This document shows positions 1 through 8,400 of a stretch of DNA of 44,385 nt, one piece after another. The DNA is from Acidobacteriaceae bacterium. GTDB taxonomy: Bacteria; Acidobacteriota; Terriglobia; Bryobacterales; Bryobacteraceae. Both the position numbers and the translations under genes were made by a program. The notes beneath the pieces are model-generated. The model saw only the letters and a program-made list of their open reading frames with translations, ran no database searches and had not been told where the DNA came from. Location: NCBI GenBank assembly GCA_019244055.1, contig JAFATG010000079.1:1-44385 (forward strand), given 5' to 3'. Positions within the stretch are counted from its first letter, which is position 1, and each line of letters starts with the position of its first letter.

Positions 1-72
1 AATGCCTGCCGCGGCAATAGCACCCGCCTTCAGGAAACTACGGCGGCCTGGATTCTCGAGTGTGTCTGACAT
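1..72 (-). CDS. Tat-exported protein, N-terminus only (partial)
   Basis: Only the first 24 codons lie in the window; the rest is beyond position 1. The N-terminus reads MSDTLENPGRRSFLKAGAIA, with an RRSFLK twin-arginine motif followed by an Ala/Gly-rich hydrophobic stretch, which is a typical Tat signal peptide. The product is therefore probably exported already folded, often with a cofactor. A GAGGAG Shine-Dalgarno sequence lies 6 nt before the ATG on the minus strand, which fixes the start. It lies about 60 bp downstream of ADOP permease 1 on the same strand and could be co-transcribed. The mature domain is not visible, so no function can be given. Confidence 0.75.
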   Translation of the reverse strand, partial: MSDTLENPGRRSFLKAGAIAAAGI

Positions 73-135
73 GGCTTCTCCTCGCAGAAGGTAGTTACCT
101 CCACCTTACCGCTGCCTCGATATGCTCAGCGGCTC

Positions 136-2919
136 CTACTCCTCCCGTAGCGCTATCGATGGATCGATCCGGGTGGCCCGGCGCGCGGGCAAGGAGCCAG
201 CCAACAAGGCCACGAGAATCATCGTGATCATCGAGAAGGCCATTACGAAAAAGTTCGTGGATTTCACTCCGAAGAGTAGGCTTTCCACGAAACGGCCGGA
301 AGCGAGAGCCAGCGCAAGACCGATGCCTACGCCGGCAATGGCGAGCGCGAGAGCTTCCCGCAGTACGACCCAGAGGACATCGCGACGTTTGGCGCCGAGC
401 GCCATGCGAATGCCGAATTCGTTGGTCCGGCGCGTGATGCCGTACGACATGACGCCATAAATACCAATGCAAGCCAATAACGCAGCAAGTATCCCGAAGA
501 AGCTGGACAGTTGGGCTACAACGCGACGGTTCAGGGTGAAGTCATCCACCATCTCCGCAAGCGTTCGGATATCACTGACAGGTAGATTCGGATCGATTTC
601 GGCGATACGCTTTCTGATGGCGGGAACAACGGATGCCGGATCGCCCGTGTACCGAACCACAAGGTTGTGAATGAAGGATGAACGATGCTGCGAGTATGGA
701 AAAAAGGCGGCTGGCATCTGCTCCTCTTCGAGCTCCATATACTTTGCATCTTTCATCACTCCGACGACCTCGATGTCCTGCCACTCGGCACTGTTTCCAA
801 TGGCAAACGCGCGTCCAATGGGCGAGCCGCCGGCAAAGTATGTGTGGGCCATCCGTTCATTGATGACAGCGACCTTAGGGGATGCCTCAGTATCACGCGT
901 GCTCAGAGCGCGTCCCAGCACCATTGGCAGTTTCATCACGTCAAGATATTGGGGCCCCACAACGTTGAAATCGACACGCGGATGCGGTTCCGATTTCGGG
1001 AGCCCCGGTACTGCAACGTCGTCCTCCGACCATCCGCCACCGTCGAAAACATCTTGCGCAAAGCTGGCGGCGTGAATCCCTGGCAGGGAATCGACGCGTT
1101 CTTCGATGCGCCGCATCAAAGAGTATAGGCGGTCATCCCTCTTGTAGCCAGCGGCTCCAGGATCGGTTCGGATCCGAAGCACATTTTGCCTATCGAAACC
1201 CACATCCACATCCATCAACTTCGTAAGGCTGCGCAGGAACAGACCGGCCGCGGTCAGCAGTACGAGCGACAATGCGACCTGACCCACGACCAGCCCGCGT
1301 GCGAGCCGGTTGCGCAGAGCAGCGGAAACGACTCCACGGCCCGCCTTCAGCGATGGTGCGAGATCGAGGGCAGTGGCTCGTAAAGCCGGAGCGGTGCCGA
1401 AGAGGAGCACTGTAAGAATCGTCACGGCGATGGTGAAGCCAAGTACGGCGGCATCGGGCGTAACACTGATCGGGACAAAGTCGGATCCCGTCGATATCAT
1501 CGCAAGCAGCAATCGGCTGGCACTCCAGGCTAGAGCCACGCCGAAGAGTGCGCCGGCGAATCCGAGTAATCCGCTTTCCGCGAGCAACTGGCGGATTAAT
1601 CGCGGACGCTCCGCCCCTAGAGACATACGGACTGCAATTTCCCGTTGCCGAGCTGTTGCCCGCGCCAACAGGAGATTCGCCACGTTCGCGCACGCGATCA
1701 GGAGTACGAGAATTACGACCACCATCAGAATCTTCAGAGCCGGAGAGAACTGATTGCGCAGCGGCGATCGCCCGGTGGCTGCTGGTTTCAGATCGATCCG
1801 CGCACGTTGAATTTCATCGAGGTCTTTGGGGGGAGGCTGAGGTCCAACATAGCTGCGCAGAATCTGGCGGAAGAGCAAATTGGTGTTTGCCTGCGCTTGT
1901 GAATAGGTGACGGCCGGCTTCAATCGGGCGATGATATGCAGGCATTGAAACAAGTTGTTATTTAACCCGTTTCGGTCCGGGGAAATTTGTTTCTGCATCG
2001 CCAGCGGAATCCAGAGATCCGGAGCTTGGCCAAGCGTTACGCCGAAGAATTGCGGCGGAGCCACACCGATGATGCTATACACCGTCGATCCTATGGTGAT
2101 GGTTTTGTTTGCGATCGAGGAATCTTTTGGAAAGCGATCCCGCCACCAGGCATAGCGGGCTATGGCCACGGGATGCGTTCCCGGTGTCTGATCGTCTGCA
2201 TCAGTAAACACGCCGCCGAGAATCGCATTCACGCCCAGAGTATGGAAGTAAGTGCCGGAGACCAGCTCCAGGTTTACTCTCTCGAGATTACTGTCGCCGG
2301 ACACACGACCGTAAGAGGGAACCAGAAAACTTTGAATCGCCGCAACATCAGAAAAGACCTCGTTTCTCGGTCGAAATTCCTGGAAGAACGGGTACGAGAA
2401 AACTTGGGTACTTCCGTGCGGCAGGAAAACGGTATCCCCCTCCGCTCGGGTCTCACCGAAGAAGACCAGTTGTCCCGGCTGGCGTACCGGAAGCTCTCGA
2501 AGCAGGATCGCATTCAATAGACTGAAAATCGCGGTGTTCGCGCCAATGCCCAAAGCGAGCATCAGCACCGCCACCAGCGTGAAACCCGGGCTCTTCGACA
2601 ACTGGCGCGCGGCGTAGCTCAGGTCGCGCCGAAATTCTTCGGCGATACGTGCAGACATGCTTACTCTCCTTCTTGGCTCCGGCCTCTCGATTTGAGGCTC
2701 TCCAAGCGCTGACCGCAGGTCCTCTCCTAATTCGCGCCACGGGCGCGCATGATTTATGACCTCCTGCCACGCTGGCCCCGCATCGAGACCGCTATGGAGC
2801 GCACGCTCGTAACGTTCCTGAAATTCCAGGGCCAGTTCCTCCACGATTTCCGCCTCACGCGCGCCAGAGACTCCTAGCGCCGGAAGATTCTGGCGTACGT
2901 AGGCTCTGAAGTCAGGCAT
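136..2919 (-). CDS. ADOP-type ABC transporter permease (MacB/FtsX family), copy 1
   Basis: This 927-residue inner-membrane protein belongs to the acidobacterial duplicated MacB-like permeases. Residues 1-95 form a soluble Arg/Glu-rich prefix domain. A first membrane helix (about 105-130, with LALGIGANTAIFSLLNAILL) leads into a MacB periplasmic core domain. The first FtsX block follows at about 400-530 (LLIACANVANLLLARATARQ). A second periplasmic domain and second FtsX block (IGIYGVMSYGITRRTNEFGI) end the protein. There is no ATPase domain, so an ATP-binding partner must be encoded elsewhere. The start MPDFRAYVRQ is chosen over an ATG ten codons upstream because it gives an 8-bp overlap with the upstream PadR gene, typical of translational coupling. 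Family knowledge: MacB-type permeases act by mechanotransmission; the ADOP substrate is unknown. Confidence 0.9.
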   Translation of the reverse strand: MPDFRAYVRQNLPALGVSGAREAEIVEELALEFQERYERALHSGLDAGPAWQEVINHARPWRELGEDLRSALGEPQIERPEPRRRVSMSARIAEEFRRDLSYAARQLSKSPGFTLVAVLMLALGIGANTAIFSLLNAILLRELPVRQPGQLVFFGETRAEGDTVFLPHGSTQVFSYPFFQEFRPRNEVFSDVAAIQSFLVPSYGRVSGDSNLERVNLELVSGTYFHTLGVNAILGGVFTDADDQTPGTHPVAIARYAWWRDRFPKDSSIANKTITIGSTVYSIIGVAPPQFFGVTLGQAPDLWIPLAMQKQISPDRNGLNNNLFQCLHIIARLKPAVTYSQAQANTNLLFRQILRSYVGPQPPPKDLDEIQRARIDLKPAATGRSPLRNQFSPALKILMVVVILVLLIACANVANLLLARATARQREIAVRMSLGAERPRLIRQLLAESGLLGFAGALFGVALAWSASRLLLAMISTGSDFVPISVTPDAAVLGFTIAVTILTVLLFGTAPALRATALDLAPSLKAGRGVVSAALRNRLARGLVVGQVALSLVLLTAAGLFLRSLTKLMDVDVGFDRQNVLRIRTDPGAAGYKRDDRLYSLMRRIEERVDSLPGIHAASFAQDVFDGGGWSEDDVAVPGLPKSEPHPRVDFNVVGPQYLDVMKLPMVLGRALSTRDTEASPKVAVINERMAHTYFAGGSPIGRAFAIGNSAEWQDIEVVGVMKDAKYMELEEEQMPAAFFPYSQHRSSFIHNLVVRYTGDPASVVPAIRKRIAEIDPNLPVSDIRTLAEMVDDFTLNRRVVAQLSSFFGILAALLACIGIYGVMSYGITRRTNEFGIRMALGAKRRDVLWVVLREALALAIAGVGIGLALALASGRFVESLLFGVKSTNFFVMAFSMITMILVALLAGSLPARRATRIDPSIALREE

Positions 2920-3259
2920 TCTCGAGACCGGCCGCCCGCTGAACGGCAATCAGGAAGGCGCTCCAGGTGCGGCGCTGTTCCGACAACATTTTCCGGCCTG
3001 CCGGAGTCAGCCTGTAGTACCTCCTCCGGCGCTGTCCCGCGGCTTCTACCCAGTGGCCCACAATAAGACCCTTCTGTTCGAGCCGGTAAAGCACGGGATA
3101 CAGGGAAGCGGTCTGAAAGGAAACCGCTCCTTCAGAACGCCGTTCGATTTCTAGTCCGATCTCGTAGCCGTGCCGTGGCCGACCTTCGAGTTGAGCGAGT
3201 ACCAACAGCTCGGCACTTCCCTTTTTGCGAGCACTCTCATCCGAGTCTATGACTGCCAT
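2912..3259 (-). CDS. PadR-family transcriptional regulator, partner of ADOP copy 1
   Basis: A roughly 115-residue winged-helix protein. It shows the PadR pattern: an N-terminal LVLAQLEGRPRHGYEIGLEI segment, then the wing segment with SLYPVLYRLEQKGLI, then YYRLTPAGRKML, and a short C-terminal helix. PadR proteins are usually dimeric repressors released by small ligands. The stop overlaps the start of the permease by 8 bp, so the two are almost certainly co-expressed and the regulator probably controls its own operon. The start MAVIDSDES at 3259 is used; an ATG three codons upstream (3268) is also possible. Both lie inside an AT-rich inverted repeat, and no Shine-Dalgarno is visible before either, so a leaderless or very short-leader transcript is possible. 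Confidence 0.88.
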   Translation of the reverse strand: MAVIDSDESARKKGSAELLVLAQLEGRPRHGYEIGLEIERRSEGAVSFQTASLYPVLYRLEQKGLIVGHWVEAAGQRRRRYYRLTPAGRKMLSEQRRTWSAFLIAVQRAAGLENA

Positions 3260-3277
3260 ATATATCATTCATATATA
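3259..3277 (-). promoter_or_regulatory. Inverted repeat at PadR start, candidate autoregulatory operator
   Basis: TATATAT-CATTC-ATATATA is a perfect 7-bp inverted repeat with a 5-nt spacer. It covers the possible start codons of the PadR gene in an otherwise GC-rich region. PadR proteins bind dyad-symmetric sites and commonly repress themselves, so this is a reasonable operator, and its AT content could also serve as a -10 region. The assignment is inferred from position and symmetry. Confidence 0.4.
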
Positions 3278-3337
3278 GCAGCAGTGCCACTGGCGCTGTC
3301 AAGCCCGCCTAGAGTTTTCGCGAATATCATAAGTTCG

Positions 3338-3802
3338 ATGTCGAAGCCTCGTCGCAACACAACGCCGCTCCGCTTGAATGATGCGCCGTTCGCGCTCAAA
3401 CCGCGCAAAGCCGTTCCGCACGAATTTGTGCTTGACGCGATCGCTCCGCTTTCACCTCGGACGCGCCCCATGTTTGGCTGCCTGGCTGTTTACGTTGAGG
3501 AGAAGATTGTCCTCGTATTGCGGGATAAGGGCAACGAAACAGCAGATAACGGAGTATGGCTCGCCACCACTTGCGAGCATCACGAAAGTCTGCGTCGCGA
3601 GTTCCCCAACATGCGCTCGATTCAGGTACTCGGTAAGGACGTAACCGGCTGGCAGCTCCTTCCGGCGGAGGCGCCCGATTTCGAAACGGCGGCACTGCGC
3701 GCCTGCGAGCTTATTGCTGCCCGGGATCCTCGAATCGGTAAAGTGCCGAAGCCGCGGCGAACTCCCCGCTTGAAACCCCTGAAAAACAAGGCTCGCTGTT
3801 AA
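3338..3802 (+). CDS. Small protein, weakly TfoX/Sxy-N-like, function unknown
   Basis: The product has 154 residues. The N-terminus (MSKPRRNTTP) and C-terminus (KPRRTPRLKPLKNKARC) are basic. The middle has a compact alpha/beta pattern: FVLDAIAPLSPRTRPMFGCLAVYV, then KIVLVLRDK. The PMFG...AVYV...K pattern resembles the start of TfoX N-terminal domains, but I would not assign a competence role. The ATG at 3338 is chosen because upstream codons translate the AT-rich PadR promoter region and do not look coding. It is divergent from the PadR gene and lies 13 bp before lpd, so it may be the first gene of that operon. Confidence 0.6.
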   Translation: MSKPRRNTTPLRLNDAPFALKPRKAVPHEFVLDAIAPLSPRTRPMFGCLAVYVEEKIVLVLRDKGNETADNGVWLATTCEHHESLRREFPNMRSIQVLGKDVTGWQLLPAEAPDFETAALRACELIAARDPRIGKVPKPRRTPRLKPLKNKARC

Positions 3803-3815
3803 AATCGAAGCGAAA

Positions 3816-5210
3816 ATGGCATACGAAGTGGTGGTAATCGGCAGCGGACCGGGCGGCTATTCCGCGGCGGTGCGAGCCGGTCAGTACGGTCTTAAGGCGG
3901 CTCTTATCGAACGGCAGCCCCGATTGGGCGGTACCTGTCTCCTGGTCGGCTGCATACCGACCAAGGCTCTTCTGCATACGGCTGACGTTTGGGATTATTT
4001 CAAGCACCCAGAGGCGCAGGGTATCGCCTGCAAAGATCCACAATTAAATTACGGCCAAGTGCTCGACCGCAAGAACAAGATCGTCAGCAAGCATTCCAAA
4101 GGCATCGAGTTTCTGATGCGCAAGAACAAGGTGGACGTGATTAAGGGACATGCGCGTCTGCTGGGTGGCGGCCGTATCGAAGTCACCGGCGACAAAGGCG
4201 CGCAGACCGTCGAAAGTAAGAACATCATTCTGGCAACCGGTTCCGAAGCACGCATGCTGCCCGGTTTGCAGCCCGATCCGAATTTGATTCTCACGAACAT
4301 TGAGATCCTCGACATTCCCGAGGTGCCGAAAACGATCGGCATCATAGGAGCCGGCGCGGTAGGTGTGGAATTCGCCTCGATCTTCAACCGGTTCGGGTCG
4401 AAAGTCACGGTGATCGAGATGTTGCCGCGCTTAGTGCCGGTGGAGGATGAAGAGATCTCAAAGGAGCTCGACAAGCATTTCAAGAAGACCGGCATTCGTA
4501 CGGAAACCGGAGCGAAAGCGGAAAACATTCGGAAAAACGCAAATAGCGTATCGGTCTGCTTGACCCTGGCGAATGGCAATAAAGAAGAGATGGAGTTCGA
4601 CAAGCTCCTGGTGGCAGTGGGACGCAAGCCGAACACCGAAAACGTGGGTCTCGAAAACACTAAGGCGCAGCTTGACCGCGGCTTCGTGAAGGTGGACGGC
4701 GCGCAACGTACGGGCGAGCCGGGCCTGTACGCGATCGGCGACGTCGTGGCGGGGACTCCGCAACTAGCGCACGTGGCGACTGCCGAAGGCATGGTGGCGG
4801 TGGCCCACATTGCAGGGAAGCCAGCGCGTCCCATCAATCGGAATCGAATCCCGGGCTGCACATATACAGATCCGGGCATTGGAAGTGTCGGCTTGACGGA
4901 AGCCCAGGCACGGGCCCAAGGGTTCAAGGTCAAAGTCGGGAAGTTTCCGTTCGTAGGAAATAGCAAGGCGACCATCCTCGACAAACACGAGGGCTTCGTG
5001 AAGGTGATCGGCGAGGAGACGGTGGGCGAAATTCTGGGGGTACACATCATCGGACCAGAAGCGTTCGAGCTGATCTCAGAGGCGGTTACTGCGATGGAAG
5101 CGGAAGCGACGGTGGAGAGCATGATGGCGACCATTCATGCGCACCCAACCCTGTATGAGGCCCTAGGGGAAGCGTTCAATAACGTTGATCGTCTCGCGAT
5201 TAACATCTAG
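3816..5210 (+). CDS. lpdA: Dihydrolipoyl dehydrogenase (E3)
   Basis: A 464-residue flavoprotein that reoxidises dihydrolipoamide on 2-oxoacid dehydrogenase complexes and passes electrons through FAD to NAD+. Seen: FAD-binding GSGPGG at residues 9-14; redox-active disulfide C41-x4-C46 in GGTCLLVGCIPTKAL; NAD-binding GAGAVGVEFASIFNRFGSKV; the second FAD motif ending YAIGDVV; and the C-terminal dimer-interface active site HAHPTLYEALGE with H443 and E448. Length is normal and no key residue is missing. It is 20 bp upstream of lipB, which is followed by an E2 gene, so the cluster supplies E3, lipoylation and E2. No E1 gene is in the window. Confidence 0.95.
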   Translation: MAYEVVVIGSGPGGYSAAVRAGQYGLKAALIERQPRLGGTCLLVGCIPTKALLHTADVWDYFKHPEAQGIACKDPQLNYGQVLDRKNKIVSKHSKGIEFLMRKNKVDVIKGHARLLGGGRIEVTGDKGAQTVESKNIILATGSEARMLPGLQPDPNLILTNIEILDIPEVPKTIGIIGAGAVGVEFASIFNRFGSKVTVIEMLPRLVPVEDEEISKELDKHFKKTGIRTETGAKAENIRKNANSVSVCLTLANGNKEEMEFDKLLVAVGRKPNTENVGLENTKAQLDRGFVKVDGAQRTGEPGLYAIGDVVAGTPQLAHVATAEGMVAVAHIAGKPARPINRNRIPGCTYTDPGIGSVGLTEAQARAQGFKVKVGKFPFVGNSKATILDKHEGFVKVIGEETVGEILGVHIIGPEAFELISEAVTAMEAEATVESMMATIHAHPTLYEALGEAFNNVDRLAINI

Positions 5211-5230
5211 GCGCGGTTGGTAACTAGCGA

Positions 5231-5905
5231 ATGAGGCCGCTTGCAATAAGAGACTTGGGGCATATGCGGTACGCCGACGCGTTGGGTGTGCAGCAGAACC
5301 TGGTCGAGCAGCGGAAAATCGGGCAGGGAACCGACGCACTGTTATTTGTGGAGCATCCGCACGTGGTCACCATGGGCCGCAACGGAAAACAAGGCCATGT
5401 ATTGGCCAGCGGCGAGATTCTGGCACGCACCGGAATTGAATATCACGAGACGGACCGCGGCGGTGATGTGACATATCATGGTCCGGGTCAGCTTGTGGGT
5501 TATCCGATCCTGGATCTCCGCGACTGGAAGCGCGACGTACACGCGTATTTCAGTGGGGTAGAGCAGGCGCTAATTGACGCGCTGGCGTATCTTGGAATCG
5601 CGGCCGAGCGAATCCCGCAACGTGGATACGAAGGTGTCTGGGTCCGGGGCTCGAAAATCGCTGCGATCGGTATACACATCAGCCGCTGGATCACGTCCCA
5701 TGGATTCGCGCTCAACGTGGAAACCGATCTGAATTACTTCCGGTATATCGTCCCATGCGGGCTGACGAAACCGGTTTGTTCGTTGCGCAGCCTGGGTTGC
5801 GCGGTGAGTCGTGAGGAGGTCATGCGCGCTATCGCCGCCTCCTTCGCAAACGTATTTGGGTATGAACTGGCGATGGCAGAACCAGAATTGCAGGAGATCC
5901 AATGA
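5231..5905 (+). CDS. lipB: Octanoyl-[acyl-carrier-protein]:protein octanoyltransferase
   Basis: LipB moves octanoyl from acyl carrier protein to the lipoyl-domain lysine, the first step of protein lipoylation in the cytoplasm. The 224-residue protein has the family signature DRGGDVTYHGPGQLVGYPI, the catalytic lysine in GSKIAAIGI (K142) and the catalytic cysteine in IVPCGL (C176), with HGFALNV between them. The stop overlaps the ATG of the E2 gene in ATGA, which implies translational coupling. The modifying enzyme is thus made together with a protein it would modify. LipA, which inserts sulfur, is not in this window. Confidence 0.95.
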   Translation: MRPLAIRDLGHMRYADALGVQQNLVEQRKIGQGTDALLFVEHPHVVTMGRNGKQGHVLASGEILARTGIEYHETDRGGDVTYHGPGQLVGYPILDLRDWKRDVHAYFSGVEQALIDALAYLGIAAERIPQRGYEGVWVRGSKIAAIGIHISRWITSHGFALNVETDLNYFRYIVPCGLTKPVCSLRSLGCAVSREEVMRAIAASFANVFGYELAMAEPELQEIQ

Positions 5906-7308
5906 CCGACGTGGTTATGCCCCAAATGGGGGAGAGCATCGTGGAAGGTACGCTCACCCGTTGGCTGAAAAAGCCCGGTGAGAAAGTGGAGCGCGATGAG
6001 CCGCTATTCGAGATATCGACGGATAAGGTCGATACGGAGATTCCATCGCCCGCCGCGGGCGTTCTGAACGAAGTTCTGGTGCAGGAGGGCACCACGGTTT
6101 CGATCAATACGGTGGTGGCGCGGATCGGTGATGGCGGAGCTCCAGCGCAAGCGGCAGCCCCTGCGGCCGCTCCTCCACAGCAGGAATCGAAGCCGACCGT
6201 CTCGACGCCCCCGAAGGTCGATGTAGGGCCATCTGCGGCTGCGCCCGAAGAGAGAACACAGCCCGCGGCTCCGCCTCCACCACCCCAACCGCAACCGTCC
6301 TCGGCTGGTCCCTATGCTTTCGAACCACCTCCGCAGCAACCGCAAGCTGCGCCGCCGAGCCCGCGACCGGACGGCGAAGAGCAGGGACCGCTATCGCCGC
6401 TGGTTCGAAGGATGGCGCGCGAATACAACATCGATCTCGCGCAGGTGAAGGGAACGGGAGCCGGAGGACGCATCACCAAACAGGATGTGGAGGCGTACAT
6501 GTCTTCGCAGGCAGCGCGAACCTATTCCGCTGCGGCTGCCCCACCCGCCGCCCCTCCGCCGCAACAGGCGCCCGGACAACAACCGCCCGCTCCGCTACCG
6601 CTTGCCGAGTCAGCCAAAGTGCGTACCGAGCCTATGTCGATCATGCGGCAAAAAATCGCTGAGCACATGGTGATGAGCAAGCACACCTCGGCTCATGTAA
6701 CTACGGTGCATCGCGTCGATATCACCACGATTGCCAAACTGCGAGACAAGTCCAAGGCCGAGTTCCAGGCGCGCAACGGTTTCTCACTTACTTTCCTGCC
6801 ATTTCTTACCGTCGCAGCAGCCGAGGCACTCCGCGGCTTTCCGATTTTCAATGCTTCTATTGACGGCAAGAACATCGTCTATCACCGCGACATCAATATT
6901 GGGATCGCGGTTGCCTTGGAAGCGGGGCTGATCGTTCCAGTCATTCGAAATGCAGATGAAAAGAACGTCGCCGGATTGCAGCGCTCTATTGTCGATCTCG
7001 CCACTCGCGCGCGTTCCCGCCAGCTCAAGCCGGATGAGGTACAGGGCGGTACGTTTTCCATCACCAATTTCGGCAGCTTTGGAAGCATCTTCGCGACGCC
7101 GGTGATCAATCAGCCGCAGGTAGCGATTCTGGGTATGGGTGCTGTTGAGAAAGTGCCTGCCGTCGTGGATGGCGATGCCATCGCGATTCGTTCACAGGCC
7201 CATCTCGCGCTCACGTTCGATCACCGCTTAATCGACGGCGCACTGGCGGATCAGTTCTGTCAAAAGGTGAAATCAATCCTGGAAAATTGGTCGGTGAACA
7301 TTCTATAA
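5902..7308 (+). CDS. Dihydrolipoamide acyltransferase, E2 of a 2-oxoacid dehydrogenase complex
   Basis: A 468-residue E2. Domains in order: one lipoyl domain (about 1-78, lipoyl-lysine K42 in ISTDKVDTE); a long Pro/Ala/Gln-rich linker; a peripheral-subunit-binding domain (SPLVRRMAREYNIDLAQVKG, then GRITKQDVEAYM); a second Pro-rich linker; and the catalytic acyltransferase domain ending in DHRLIDG, with catalytic H441 and D445. The substrate (2-oxoglutarate, branched-chain or pyruvate) cannot be settled from these motifs and no E1 gene is adjacent. The single lipoyl domain and layout fit SucB- or BkdB-like proteins better than multi-lipoyl AceF. It overlaps lipB by 4 nt. Confidence 0.9.
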   Translation: MTDVVMPQMGESIVEGTLTRWLKKPGEKVERDEPLFEISTDKVDTEIPSPAAGVLNEVLVQEGTTVSINTVVARIGDGGAPAQAAAPAAAPPQQESKPTVSTPPKVDVGPSAAAPEERTQPAAPPPPPQPQPSSAGPYAFEPPPQQPQAAPPSPRPDGEEQGPLSPLVRRMAREYNIDLAQVKGTGAGGRITKQDVEAYMSSQAARTYSAAAAPPAAPPPQQAPGQQPPAPLPLAESAKVRTEPMSIMRQKIAEHMVMSKHTSAHVTTVHRVDITTIAKLRDKSKAEFQARNGFSLTFLPFLTVAAAEALRGFPIFNASIDGKNIVYHRDINIGIAVALEAGLIVPVIRNADEKNVAGLQRSIVDLATRARSRQLKPDEVQGGTFSITNFGSFGSIFATPVINQPQVAILGMGAVEKVPAVVDGDAIAIRSQAHLALTFDHRLIDGALADQFCQKVKSILENWSVNIL

Positions 7309-7483
7309 GCAAGCACTCAACGAGAAAACATCGTATCGGCCCCGCGAATTTGCATCGCCTTCTTGGTCGCCCGGCAGTAGCACTTTACCTGAGTGAATCC
7401 CGCTCAATTTAATCGCAGATTCATGCACATAGGGGCCCAAAGTCATACACTACCTCCACAGTTGTGTAATGTGCGTTTTCTTC

Positions 7484-7512
7484 TTGACGCAAGATTAATC
7501 CGGGTTTACTAT
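7484..7512 (+). promoter_or_regulatory. Sigma-70-type promoter of the carD-like gene
   Basis: TTGACG (7484-7489), a 17-bp spacer and TACTAT (7507-7512) are close to the -35/-10 consensus. The predicted transcription start is near 7519, about 50 nt before the ATG at 7569. The 260-bp gap after the E2 gene, with this promoter in it, separates the CarD gene from the lipoyl cluster. Confidence 0.7.
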
Positions 7513-7568
7513 TCCTTTGGGCTGTTTAGCCTTAACTGACATTCAGATCCAGGAAAGAGGTCCGCGAA

Positions 7569-8078
7569 ATGACCTTCCAGGTCGGCGAGAAAGTAGTCTA
7601 CCCGAATCACGGCGTAGGTACCATCGAGAACATCAGTTTGCGTTCATTTGGCGCTCAGCAGGAGCGGTTCTACCTGCTTCGCCTGGTTCCCAACAGCCTA
7701 ACGGTGATGGTGCCGTTCTCCCACGTAGAAGATCTAGGATTGCGCAAAGTCACCAAATGCAGCGAGATCACTCGAGTCCTGACATATCTGGCGGCCGGGC
7801 GACCCTGCTGCGCGCATGACTGGAAGGACCGCTTCAAGGAGAACTCGGACAAGATGAAAGGAGGAAGCCTGCTGGAAATCGCTGAGGTTTTCAAGGCTCT
7901 TCTTATCATCCAGTCCTCCAAACCGCTTTCGTTCCGTGAGAAGAAAATGCTGGAACGAGCCCGGAGCATGCTGATTCTGGAAACATCGGTAGGGCGCTCA
8001 GTGACCCAGCCCGAGGCGATTGCGTTGATTGGAAGGGCGCTGGCGAAGTCCGGTTTGGCGATGCCTGCGGCCTTGTAA
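7569..8078 (+). CDS. CarD/CdnL-family RNA polymerase-binding transcription factor
   Basis: The 169-residue product begins MTFQVGEKVVYPNHGVGTIE, the beta-rich RNA-polymerase-interaction domain of the CarD_CdnL_TRCF family. A helical C-terminal half follows (about 70-169) with an LLEIAEVFKALLIIQ segment and a basic REKKMLERARSML helix, as in proteins that bind DNA at the upstream edge of the transcription bubble. Family members bind the RNA polymerase beta subunit and stabilise open complexes at many promoters, including rRNA promoters. A purine-rich AGGAAAGAGG Shine-Dalgarno precedes the ATG. The gene has its own promoter and lies just upstream of tRNA-Glu. Confidence 0.9.
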   Translation: MTFQVGEKVVYPNHGVGTIENISLRSFGAQQERFYLLRLVPNSLTVMVPFSHVEDLGLRKVTKCSEITRVLTYLAAGRPCCAHDWKDRFKENSDKMKGGSLLEIAEVFKALLIIQSSKPLSFREKKMLERARSMLILETSVGRSVTQPEAIALIGRALAKSGLAMPAAL

Positions 8079-8109
8079 CGCGGTCGCTGCTGAACAAATC
8101 CCGACTCGT

Positions 8110-8115
8110 TATACT
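8110..8115 (+). promoter_or_regulatory. Possible -10 box for tRNA-Glu
   Basis: TATACT lies 41 bp upstream of the mature tRNA 5' end, between the CarD stop and the tRNA. No good -35 is present at 16-18 bp, so this is only a candidate. CarD-family proteins often support promoters with poor elements, but that link here is speculative. Confidence 0.3.
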
Positions 8116-8156
8116 TGTGAATGTCGCCGGGCGGAAGCCTGCGCCAATTCACCCAT

Positions 8157-8231
8157 GGCGCTATCGTCTAACGGTTAGGACGGAGCCCTCTCAAGGCTTA
8201 AATACGGGTTCGATTCCCGTTAGCGCTACCA
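8157..8231 (+). tRNA. tRNA-Glu, anticodon CTC
   Basis: The sequence folds as a cloverleaf. The acceptor stem GGCGCTA pairs with TAGCGCT, with a G-U first pair. The D arm contains GTCTAACGGTTAGGAC. The anticodon stem GAGCC/GGCTT has the loop CTCTCAA, giving anticodon CTC for GAG codons. The T arm has GGTTCGATTCC. Discriminator A (8228) is followed by an encoded CCA. No copy of the tRNA 3' end was noticed elsewhere in the window, so there is no sign of an attachment-site duplication. Confidence 0.96.
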
Positions 8232-8400
8232 TCCTTTCGACTAAAGAAGGAAAGCTGGTAAGTGATTGATAACGCACGGCTTCTTTGTCGGCCTACAGCT
8301 CGTCATCCTTTCTCGGCTTCGAGTTTGCTGTCAGCAGCGGCTCGAAGTGAATGATCTATCGATTGTGATAACGAGGGTCCTGTCAAATTCGGCGCAACTC

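Noticed and set aside
4049-5134. Long minus-strand open frame (361 codons) opposite lpd
   Set aside because: It is a shadow of the well-supported lpd gene; its translation is Ser/Thr/Pro-rich with no domain pattern.
6121-6620. Repetitive Pro/Ala/Gln-rich stretches in the E2 gene as a repeat element
   Set aside because: They are the normal flexible linkers between E2 domains, in frame and not exact DNA repeats.
8157-8231. tRNA-Glu as an integration site for a genomic island
   Set aside because: No integrase gene and no repeat of the tRNA 3' end were noticed in the window.
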